The translations under genes and the position numbers were made by a program. The notes beneath the pieces are model-generated. The model did no database searches, was not told where the DNA came from, and saw nothing but the letters and a program-made list of their open reading frames with translations. A DNA stretch of 64,000 nucleotides from Margaritifera margaritifera (lineage: Eukaryota > Mollusca > Bivalvia > Unionida > Margaritiferidae), in contig JAQPZY010001695.1 of assembly GCA_029931535.1 (NCBI GenBank), positions 1,795,001-1,859,000 on the forward strand. The letters run 5' to 3'. Below, in pieces: positions 14,288-64,000 of this stretch. How positions within the stretch are numbered: position 1 is the stretch's first letter; every line of letters begins with the position of its first letter.

Positions 14288-14323
14288 TGATAATAATAAT
14301 AATAATAATAATAATATAATGCA

Positions 14324-14366
<43 letters not shown>
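14288..14366. repeat. (AAT)n microsatellite, left arm
   Basis: Two AAT runs with a short interruption. A further run lies at about 14606-14660, and the inverted partner (TTA)n at 16276-16305. Confidence 0.9.
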
Positions 14367-14369
<3 letters not shown>

Positions 14370-15251
14370 TAGAGTTACGATTTAGTGTCAGCTGGAATGC
14401 GGACTAAAATTGAATATTGGATTATTTTTCATGCAATAATAGATTACTCAAAGGTCTTAATAATATAGTAGATGTACATAGAATTACTGATTGCTTTACT
14501 GTCCTATCATCCTAAAATATTTGATGACCATGTGCTAAGTATGCTGAATGGTACTATGCTGCTTCTCCTTGATGGAGCTGATGTGAGAAATTGGAAGTTG
14601 TAATTTAATAATAATAATAATAATAATAATAGTAATAATAATAACAACAATAATAAGTCATTATTATTGTATTTCATAAATATTTTGCTGCCCTTGTTTA
14701 CACAATAAATGACAACTTCTGTGTCAGGTATTTTTTTATAATTATGAATAATACTTCTTGAGATGGCAAATGTTCATTTACTTTTTCTAATGATGCCTAT
14801 GGAAAATGTTGAAATCAATACAGTATGTAATAGTCAAATCTGTCTAGCAACTAGTATTTTCTCCTGATAACAAATACGAAATAAGAGGGGGGGGGGGGGA
14901 ATTTCTTAATATATGCTTTACGTCAACACCACAAGAAGTTTTAGGTATGCGCTAAAATGAGAACTCATCTCTCGGTCTTATGCTGTCTTTGAGATGGATG
15001 AAACAGGAAACATGAAGGAAACCAACGACCTTAGACAAGCAACCACTTACTCTTAAATGAATCAGAACTGGACATTGAACATAAAGAGTACAGAGGTGCA
15101 AAGCGAGTGCCTTACCATTGCCCTATCAAGGTCCCAACGGTGTTGTATATTTATTTGGCATAACTTATGAACAAAATAAATTTAAAAAAATGCACCCATA
15201 GAACTTCCACACATTTATTTGAAACCGCTGCTTACATCCATCCATTCATCG

Positions 15252-15292
<41 letters not shown>

Positions 15293-15293
15293 C
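15252..15293. repeat. (TATC)n microsatellite
   Basis: About ten TATC units inside the spacer of the inverted-arm element. Confidence 0.95.
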
Positions 15294-15549
15294 ATGTATA
15301 TATCTATGTATCACAGAAACAGCATAGTTGCTATATGAAATCTTTGAATATATTTGGATTGTAGGATAGATTTTTTCCCAACAGCAGCGGTAGTTTTGGG
15401 TATATATCTGCTTTTTAGCTATATCAGTTTTAAAGTAAAACCCAAATAAATCTAAAATCTTATTTATTTTTACTTTTGAAAATGCACAAAGATATAATTT
15501 GCAGTAAATCTTGACCACCAGTGATCACCAGTCCCACACTGACATTAAG

Positions 15550-15551
<2 letters not shown>

Positions 15552-15624
<73 letters not shown>
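15552..15624. repeat. (TA)n microsatellite
   Basis: About 36 uninterrupted TA units. Confidence 0.95.
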
Positions 15625-15628
<4 letters not shown>

Positions 15629-17439
15629 ACATGTTGTTGTATATACTGTGGTTTTCATTGGATTTTCTTTGCTCATCGTAAGTGTATATAAGATTGGGGA
15701 ATAATAAAGTACTTTGACAACCTGATGGCAGATGTGAGTCAGTGAATAGTGCTGCTAATGAAAGCACTCATACATAATAAGAGATATTATTGGGTATTGA
15801 AAATACATCTTGTACACAATGTTAAGGTTATATAAGTTAAAAGGGGTAATATATAAACTTCACGCACACACTGGGCAATTTTAATCAACCCATATTTTAA
15901 TACATCACTGGATTGATACTCTTGTATTTCTCTTACCAAATGGAATCCTCGTGATGTTAAGATTAACTGATAAGTCGTAAAGGTTTTACATGCTTTACAG
16001 AGTTCTCAATTTCAATACACTCTGTATTTATTCAGAGCTGATGTTGAAAACACAATGTACCCCTCCCCCTATTCTTATTCATTACAAGGCGAAAACACTT
16101 CTAGCTAACCAAATTTGATCAAGACAAACTATTACTTTTAACATTTTCCACAGGCATCAACAGAGTACGCAAGTGTAAATTTGTAATGTCAAGAAGTATA
16201 TTTCATAATTATGAATTATGTGAAAAATCATCATTCAATGTGTAGACAAGGGCATCAACTTTGTATCAAATACAATATTATTATTATTATTATTATTACT
16301 ATTATATTCACCTGAAAGTAGCACTTCCAATTTATCACATGGGCTCCGTAAAACTGCATGGACAAGCCGAATAGTAAAATAAGCATACTTAGCACATGGT
16401 CTTGAAATATTTTAGGATGATAGTACAGTAAATAAGTCATTAATTCTATGAATATGTACTATTGTATTATGACTTTTGAGTAATCTAATATTTATTGCAG
16501 TAAAAATAATGCTATAGTCAATTTTAGTCCAATTTCAGGGTGACCCTAAATTGTTACTATTTTAGGGATCACCTTAAATTCAAATATTTGTCACCATAAA
16601 TGGAAGGTAGTGTTACTGTATACTATTTTAGGGTCACCCTAATACTGAATGTAGCATCACCTAATATTATTTCAGAGTCACCCTAAGTTCCACATTTAGG
16701 ACCACCCTAAATGTTTGAGTGATAAAGAAGTCATGCATGTGTTGGTTGGCTGAAAAGGCATTGCTATAATTCGAATGTAATCTGTACACTAATGTCATCT
16801 TGGTGGCGTAGTTAGGGTCGAAAGTCTGACTTTATGGTCACCCTTAATTCGAATTTAAAATATATACATATTTTGAGGATTGAGAATGGGGTCGAAATTA
16901 GGCCCCAAAATTGGCCAAGGAAAATACTTGTACATGTACATACACGAATAAAAATCATATTTTTATTTCAATTACACGCCACTTTTCCCATTATTCTGAC
17001 ACTAGTTTCAGACCTGGAGATCACAGAGTTTTCCTGCACAGGAAAGCCTGTGTGTCCGATTAATGGGAAGTCTTAACATGCTAAAGATCTCCCATGATCT
17101 TGTGTGCTTTTCGTTGACTTTATAATTTTCTTTCACGGCATCTTTATTCCAATTAATTAAATTGTACATGTATATGAATTTATCTTTTTCATTATCTGAT
17201 AGAAGACGAAGTAGCAAAAAAATAATTTCCTATCCAATCTCTCCCAGAGTTCATAACACTATGCCATACCAAGGTAAAGTGTGACATCATACTGACGACA
17301 TCATTGTGTAATGACCATGAAATTTCAATATGTGCAGTCAATGTTGATTTTACAGAAGTGACTACCTTTACAGATCTTTGTTCTGGGATGCTTTCTATCA
17401 AATTTACCCAAATTATGTTAAGAGGTTTTTGAGAAAAAG

Positions 17440-18354
17440 TAATTTAAATGTTTTTCTATTATTAGTAATGGCAGTCGTATTTGATAGCAGATCAGCATCA
17501 TCTGTATAATTTTTAAAGAGCTTCATGGCAGCATGTTATCAAAAAAAGTTATTCAAATTCGCTTCTGCAGTTTGTGAAAAGTCATGTAAGGTTTATTCTT
17601 AATAACAGCAGTCATGTTGGTGAAGTGGCATCATTTTGTACAAATTTTAAGGGCCTTTATACTATAATCCTTTCTGTCAAATTTGATCAAATTCTGCAGA
17701 GCGGTTTCTCAGAAATGGTTGTAAACAAAATGTTTATTGTTTTCTTTTTTCTTTCTGCTTTTGTCAAGGGTGGTCACATTTCATGGCGGACCAGCATCTT
17801 TAGTAAAAATGAAAGCATTGCATGCCAGGATACCTTCTGTAAATTTACTCAAATTCTGTTTAGCAGGTGTTTCAAAAGAAGTTCTTAATTTTATATGTTA
17901 TATTTAGTAATATAATAGTGGCCACATTTGATGGCGGATAAGCATCGTTTGTACAAATTTTACAGGCTACATGTAAATGCTTTTTGTAAAATCTGGTCAA
18001 ATTCTGATGAGCAGTTTTTGCAAAGAAGTCGCTAAAAAGTTTTATTATTATTCTTTTATGCCGACATGCTTTCTGTCAAATTTCTTTTCAGTGGCTATTA
18101 AGTAGATCTCGTTTGAACATTTTTCTCTTTTAGTAATAGTGAGTACATTGTATTGACCAGTCTGCATTATTTGTGTAAATCATAAAGGCCTTCATGACGG
18201 GATACTTTCAGCCAAATTCGGTTAAAATTGGTAATGTGATTTTTTATAAGAAGTTGAAAATAGAAATTAAGGACGGACAACGCATGACACACAACACACA
18301 CTGAACGCTTGCCCAAGCCATAAGATTGCTTAGCCCTATGACCAGGTGAGCTAA
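17440..18354 (+). repeat. Degenerate tandem repeat of about 140 bp with hairpin-like 3' end
   Basis: About six units share TTTAGTAATAGTGG, CACATTTGATGGCGG, AGCATCATTTGT and TTTCTGTCAAATTTGATCAAA. The right end has GGACGGACAACGCATGAC, then GACCAGGTGAGCTAAAA. The end layout matches the 53.5-kb element, although the units differ. Confidence 0.7.
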
Positions 18355-18359
18355 AACTT

Positions 18360-19937
18360 GTATCCATTATTATCTAAAAATCAGTATATAATGAGAAGAA
18401 ACTGTTCTTTTCCCAATCGATACCAGATATGTTTCACCTCGTGGTGCAAACCTTTAAATTTCTATTGTGAAAAAATCACCTTTTTGTTCCAAAACAAATT
18501 ATATCTGTTATTATCAGAGCAAATAAAGTTAGTCTCTAGTATGGCTGTAATTGTATTTTACATCTTGTGTCATTTTTATTAATGTTTCTCCATTGTAACG
18601 CAGTTACCTCAATATGCATACTTAGCTGTTCATATTTGGAATATTGTTCACAAAGTTGAAATCTCTTACAGAAGTTGCTGGGAGAATTCTGATACAGAAA
18701 TTATAAAAACTGAGTGACCAGGTCATAATGTTGAGGGACTAGTTCTCACTGATGGAGAAGTATACTCCAAGAGCATAATATGGGCTGTGTATGCAAAACT
18801 CTGAATGGTGATTTTCTTTTCCAGGGCCTCCATTTTCAAATCATGGACTCGCCACTGCTAAAATTGGGCCTTGGTTTTCAGCATTCCATATAGTGAATTA
18901 ACATCTGCTATTGATACGCTGTTACAGTAGCTAGCTCACGTGTTTCTTCCGACGGACGATTCTAATTTATCAACCTCTATTTAGTATCCTAATGATGGCC
19001 ATACTTGGAGGCTGATGTTATCCGAAGAGCTCTGACAAGAGGTTGGTTTCCATCAAAACTGGTCATGCACTTATTCAGAAGAAATTATTGATATGTACTC
19101 TAAATTTGGTGGCATTATTTTTTTGACTTTTGTTATGGCAGATGATCATCATTTGCATCAAGTTGAAAGACTTTTGATGCCACACAGATTCTTATAATAT
19201 TCATTATAAATGGGTAAAGCAATTTTTTTATCTAGTCTTAATTGTAATGCGGTCATTATTGATAAGAGATTAACATCAGATTATAATGGTGGGAGGTAGT
19301 GTTTTGGTCATAATTAATAAGGTATTAAAACGTGTACAACACTCTTCATGTCAGACGGTCTGGACACGAGGCACGACTCACAATGCATGACTTATGCATG
19401 GCCAACAAATTACTGAACGTTCAAATCGGAAACAGTTCAGTGAGTTTTAAAATAATTTTTCATATTATACAGACTACCCACAGTGCTATATGTGTCATTA
19501 AATTTTTATTTCAGAAGAAAAACTTAACCTTTCTATAGTTTCTTCCATTAAATAAATTGTACTATAAAACATTTCATAACATTTTTGAAGGAAGTGGTGA
19601 TAATTGTGAAAACGTCGTACAGAAGTATTCAAGCAATACCTCATGCTGTCACCAAGTTGGGTGATGGTGTGATATAATTTGTTTATGGGTCGAATAAACC
19701 TGTCATTACATGTACCGGTATATCAAACCAATTCATTACTTTACAAAGATGTGTTGTTTTTTTTCGATTTGAATGCTTCAGCTAAGTAATTCAAAAAGGA
19801 ATTAAAATTGAGCTTAAGTGCAATGTATTTTTTTAGAAATGTGGGTAAAACTGCAATTAGTATTGTGCTTATTATGTTAAATTGTTAATACAATAAAGAA
19901 CATGAACATGAGCATAAATAGTGAAATACTTGCTCAC
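18360..19937. other. Sequence downstream of the TIR exon
   Basis: The missing last exon may lie here, but I found no convincing acceptor with an open phase-1 exon. No clear minus-strand AATAAA was seen just after 19938. Confidence 0.4.
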
Positions 19938-58923
<38,986 letters not shown>

Positions 58924-60847
58924 CTGATTGCAGTGTTTATACAAGAGAAAAAAGATTTATCATTTTGAACATACCATATGAAGCAAGAGTATAAACACTA
59001 AGCTTTTAATGCATCCGATACTGCCCGCTTATGGACAATCGTTTATGCCCTTTAAGAATTATCTCTGTCGGTTTACAGTGCTTCTGCATTATACTCCAAA
59101 ATTTTCCTCACGATGATGGAAAACAATCACATTTTGGACTAAAATAGTTGGATAGCTAGATTAGCTAGATGTTTACTCAACGGGTAAGAAAACCTTTTCA
59201 GCCAAAGATGTGCAATGAACAGTCAACCTGATTTGTGATTAGGAGTCATAAAGAGTTAATTAACTAGCAATATTAAGTGAACAAACAATAATTCAAATCA
59301 AATATTAAGGTATCTAATATACACTTCGTGTATTTTATATTCAGGTGTTGATATGTTATTTGTGCAAATTAGACTGGAAATAAAATGAACCATTTTCTCT
59401 AACCTGACATAGTATCAATTTTCTGGAGATTCTTACAAATGTTAAAACAGCATTTACCCTATAATGAGTTGATAATGACTTCATTACTTGCGAAGTAAAA
59501 ATGAATTTAAAACATACATGTTTCACTTTTTCGTTAGCAAACAGTATACAGCAAACAATATTTAACTGAAGAGGTGCAATAGTTTATATGTAACAAAGCA
59601 TAATAAAACACGACGCTCAGTGCGGCTGAAACACTGACCCACAGAAAATGTTTATGACGCGTCAGAATTGTACGCTTCGCCGATCATGCGGTGATGGGAT
59701 TCTGGTACATACACTCTTACAATGCAGATATTGAAGAAACATGGCACCAAAATGTTAATAAGTCTGTTACTGGACACAACTGATGCTCTGCAGAAAAATA
59801 CTCACACAGATATAACAAAATGCATAATTGGAGTGTGGATGAATTATAATTTGCATTAAAGTGTTTGATAAATATAAGTTAGCATAATGTTATCCACGGA
59901 TTATTTCCAGTAGTCCTATGCAGAGCTTGTATAAAAAAAAGTGACCAATTTCTTATGGTGATAACAAAAATATTAGAGACACTGTTGGGTCTAATATCTC
60001 TCAACTGGCTTAAGTTACTTCAAATGACCATATGATTCTGCATTATTTTGTATGTTTCCTGACATATATGCATATCAACTAACATGTAATCATAAAATTA
60101 TATTCATTCAAGCTCAACTATTGAGGTCAATGAACAAATATTAAAAAGTAGATGCAACTTGTAACAATGCCGTGTATAATCAAAATCATTCGCTATTTCA
60201 ATAACACATTCCTACGTTTATTCAATTCCATTAGACATAAGGCCTCCAGGGTAGTAAGACGTTTTATGAATCAGATTCCAGATCTCTATTAGATGTCTAT
60301 CACACTATCACTTATCTGGTAAGAAAACTGATATATCAGAAATCAGACCCCTCCTTAATATGTACAGGTGTAACTCATAATTGCACAAATAAAACATCCT
60401 GATGATAAGAAACAATGAATTAAGTCAACTCATTAATATGTGTACATGTTGTTCATGATCAGACCCTGCCGATATAATTACATTATAAGCCTATATACCA
60501 TAGTTTATATATATATAACGCTGGATCAGAATTCGTTCACAAAAACAACTCCCAAAATAGTAACGAGCGAAGGCGATCAGATGCCAGCTTAACTAATTCT
60601 TGTACAGTTGTCGCTCAAACTCAAACACGTATTAGTTCTTCTTGGTACAGATGTTTATACTGAGCTGGATTTAAAAAATGCAGGCTTTTGCGGTAACAAG
60701 TTTAGACAAAAAAATACAAAATTACGTTATTAGTATGCATATGCATTTTCCTTGATGAAAATAGCCTTATTTTCTTTTCCATTGGCTGCAAAAATAAAAG
60801 AAACTGTATAAATATGTTCCATACATATTGTATAATTCTCAATTCAC

Positions 60848-61474
60848 CTTTCTTTTTCTCATTGACAGCTTTTACAAGGTCTACTTTTCTCTCGGTTTCA
60901 TCTTTTAGTATGACTTCCATTTCATTCTCGAAAGTTGTCTTTAAACGAATGTCAAACCGCTTTACCACGGCTAGCATATCAGCTCAAATCTGATCAAATT
61001 CATCCTTTGAAAGAGATGCTTTTCCCACCTGACCAAACACCTGGTTTCTCTTAAATCGAATTCTTTCAATGTCATCCCCTTCAGTTAAGTGCTTTTTATC
61101 AGGATAGGTGTCGCATCCCCAACCTTTGGATGGTCGCCGGATTTTCTTTTCTTCCATGGGTAAATTTCTCAGTAGCATATACAATAAAGTAATGTCAAAA
61201 TCCTCATTTGATACTTCTCCTCCACCAGATTTGCATATTTTCCTGTACTGGTCCTCTCTCATATTGCCGGTCGTCTCAAGCCTCTCCTTGTTTTTACGCA
61301 CTTTCTCTGGAAGTTCTTCAGGAAGAATTCTTTTAGTCAATGTTTCCCACAGCACATCTCTGAGCAACTCCACAAAAAGGCAGCTCAGCCTGGCAAAGTT
61401 CCGACTCTCCGGTGTCGATGCATACTTTCTAGACGTTGCTCTCTCCATTTTCAATTTCTGACCGTCAGTAACTT
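60848..61474 (-). CDS. HEPN exon, tandem copy 2, with the same in-frame TGA
   Basis: This repeats exon 1 exactly 2,551 bases further right: same acceptor, ATG (61448), TGA (60984-60986), domain remainder and donor. The predicted residues match copy 1. It could be an alternative first exon for the downstream Roc-COR-TIR exons, or part of a HEPN-only gene that uses the small terminal exon at 60730-60785. Only transcripts could decide. Confidence 0.6.
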
Positions 61475-63396
61475 CTGATTGCAGTGTTTATACAAGAGAA
61501 AAAAGATTTATCATTTTGAACATACCATATGAAGCAAGAGTATAAACACTAAGCTTTTAATGCATCCGATACTGCCCGCTTATGGACAATCGTTTATGCC
61601 CTTTAAGAATTATCTCTGTCGGTTTACAGTGCTTCTGCATTATACTCCAAAATTTTCCTCACGATGATGGAAAACAATCACATTTTGGACTAAAATAGTT
61701 GGATAGCTAGATTAGCTAGATGTTTACTCAACGGGTAAGAAAACCTTTTCAGCCAAAGATGTGCAATGAACAGTCAACCTGATTTGTGATTAGGAGTCAT
61801 AAAGAGTTAATTAACTAGCAATATTAAGTGAACAAACAATAATTCAAATCAAATATTAAGGTATCTAATATACACTTCGTGTATTTTATATTCAGGTGTT
61901 GATATGTTATTTGTGCAAATTAGACTGGAAATAAAATGAACCATTTTCTCTAACCTGACATAGTATCAATTTTCTGGAGATTCTTACAAATGTTAAAACA
62001 GCATTTACCCTATAATGAGTTGATAATGACTTCATTACTTGCGAAGTAAAAATGAATTTAAAACATACATGTTTCACTTTTTCGTTAGCAAACAGTATAC
62101 AGCAAACAATATTTAACTGAAGAGGTGCAATAGTTTATATGTAACAAAGCAGAAGAAAAAACGACGCTCAGTGCGGCTGAAACACTGACCCACAGAAAAT
62201 GTTTATGACGCGTCAGAATTGTACGCTTCGCCGATCATGCGGTGATGGGATTCTGGTACATACACTCTTACAATGCAGATATTGAAGAAACATGGCACCA
62301 AAATGTTAATAAGTCTGTTACTGGACACAACTGATGCTCTGCAGAAAAATACTCACACAGATATAACAAAATGCATAATTGGAGTGTGGATGAATTATAA
62401 TTTGCATTAAAGTGTTTGATAAATATAAGTTAGCATAATGTTATCCACGGATTATTTCCAGTAGTCCTATGCAGAGCTTGTATAAAAAAAAGTGACCAAT
62501 TTCTTATGGTGATAACAAAAATATTAGAGACACTGTTGGGTCTAATATCTCTCAACTGGCTTAAGTTACTTCAAATGACCATATGATTCTGCATTATTTT
62601 GTATGTTTCCTGACATATATGCATATCAACTAACATGTAATCATAAAATTATATTCATTCAAGCTCAACTATTGAGGTCAATGAACAAATATTAAAAAGT
62701 AGATGCAACTTGTAACAATGCCGTGTATAATCAAAATCATTCGCTATTTCAATAACACATTCCTACGTTTATTCAATTCCATTAGACATAAGGCCTCCAG
62801 GGTAGTAAGACGTTTTATGAATCAGATTCCAGATCTCTATTAGATGTCTATCACACTATCACTTATCTGGTAAGAAAACTGATATATCAGAAATCAGACC
62901 CCTCCTTAATATGTACAGGTGTAACTCATAATTGCACAAATAAAACATCCTGATGATAAGAAACAATGAATTAAGTCAACTCATTAATATGTGTACATGT
63001 TGTTCATGATCAGACCCTGCCGATATAATTACATTATAAGCCTATATACCATAGTTTATATATATAACGCTGGATCAGAATTCGTTCACAAAAACAACTC
63101 CCAAAATAGTAACGAGCGAAGGCGATCAGATGCCAGCTTAACTAATTCTTGTACAGTTGTCGCTCAAACTCAAACACGTATTAGTTCTTCTTGGTACAGA
63201 TGTTTATACTGAGCTGGATTTAAAAAATGCAGGCTTTTGCGGTAACAAGTTTAGACAAAAAAATACAAAATTACGTTATTAGTATGCATATGCATTTTCC
63301 TTGATGAAAATAGCCTTATTTTCTTTTCCATTGGCTGCAAAAATAAAAGAAACTGTATAAATATGTTCCATACATATTGTATAATTCTCAATTCAC

Positions 63397-63997
63397 CTTT
63401 CTTTTTCTCATTGACAGCTTTTACAAGGTCTACTTTTCTCTCGGTTTCATCTTTTAGTATGACTTCCATTTCATTCTCGAAAGTTGTCTTTAAACGAATG
63501 TCAAACCGCTTTACCACGGCTAGCATATCAGCTCAAATCTGATCAAATTCATCCTTTGAAAGAGATGCTTTTCCCACCTGACCAAACACCTGGTTTCTCT
63601 TAAATCGAATTCTTTCAATGTCATCCCCTTCAGTTAAGTGCTTTTTATCAGGATAGGTGTCGCATCCCCAACCTTTGGATGGTCGCCGGATTTTCTTTTC
63701 TTCCATGGGTAAATTTCTCAGTAGCATATACAATAAAGTAATGTCAAAATCCTCATTTGATACTTCTCCTCCACCAGATTTGCATATTTTCCTGTACTGG
63801 TCCTCTCTCATATTGCCGGTCGTCTCAAGCCTCTCCTTGTTTTTACGCACTTTCTCTGGAAGTTCTTCAGGAAGAATTCTTTTAGTCAATGTTTCCCACA
63901 GCACATCTCTGAGCAACTCCACAAAAAGGCAGCTCAGCCTGGCAAAGTTCCGACTCTCCGGTGTCGATGCATACTTTCTAGACGTTGCTCTCTCCAT
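63397..63997 (-). CDS. HEPN exon, tandem copy 3, cut by the window end
   Basis: This is the third copy of the exon, 2,549 bases right of copy 2. The ATG is at 63997; the exon's 5' border lies beyond the window. TGA is at 63533-63535 and the donor follows 63397. The predicted residues equal copies 1 and 2, including the RNQVFGQ motif and the stop. Confidence 0.6.
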
Positions 63998-64000
63998 TTT

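Larger units (their letters stand above)
13917..16811. mobile_element. Element with long imperfect inverted arms
   Basis: The left arm, about 13917-14815, is the inverted counterpart of the right arm, about 16135-16811. Matching phrases include CATCCTAAAATATTT, ACCATGTGCTAAGTATGCT, AATTATAGCAA, CCAACC and GATGCC(T/C)..GGAAAATGTT. The arms carry (AAT)n runs and repeated AGGGTGACCCTAAA. The spacer (14816-16134) has TATC and TA microsatellites and no open gene. Foldback or MITE-like origin is inferred. Confidence 0.8.

Noticed and set aside
14881..14900. G-run as a G-quadruplex element
   Set aside because: It is a single homopolymer run with no spaced G-tracts. Similar runs at 23212 and 29970 look like ordinary mononucleotide repeats.
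17574..17888. 104-codon plus-strand open frame
   Set aside because: It spans tandem repeat units, and its translation repeats with the DNA period.

Overview
The window is AT-rich, intron-rich animal nuclear DNA with dense degenerate repeats. The best fit is a lophotrochozoan, most likely a bivalve mollusc. The reasons are a HEPN (DZIP3-like)-Roc-COR-TIR gene, a type I know to be expanded in bivalves; molluscan-style families of tandem repeats of about 140-150 bp that end in a hairpin; and fossils of DIRS and Polinton/Maverick elements. Species identity is inference. No bacterial features are present.

The one host gene I can support runs right to left (minus strand) from about 58.9 kb to 19.9 kb. 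I could place ten coding exons with GT/AG borders, and their phases agree at every junction: a HEPN exon (58,297-58,923), a Roc P-loop exon, a long linker plus G3 exon, a G4 exon, five COR exons and a TIR exon (19,938-20,448). The joined reading is about 1,144 codons and ends at a splice donor, so a last exon is missing or lies further left. Every exon downstream of the HEPN exon is open. The HEPN exon carries an in-frame TGA where relatives are expected to have Trp.

The HEPN exon sits in a 2.55-kb unit repeated head to tail about 2.9 times (56,565 to the window end). All three copies carry the same TGA and the same possible alternative 3' exon. Few differences separate the copies, and those differences are mosaic.

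The intron between the last COR exon and the TIR exon is 22 kb. It holds a nearly complete decayed DIRS retrotransposon (23.66-27.6 kb), a gag-only DIRS fragment (33.7-35.25 kb) and a Polinton fragment (35.7-40.3 kb) in which PolB is cut and joined to the integrase. All three lie on the gene's strand. Other introns hold a hAT-type MITE with an exact 8-bp target duplication, a tRNA-derived SINE, and blocks of hairpin-ended tandem repeats.

The left 19.9 kb has no recognisable host gene. It holds a 47-bp minisatellite, several tandem-repeat families, a third DIRS fragment (6.9-8.9 kb) and a 2.9-kb element with long inverted arms (13.9-16.8 kb).
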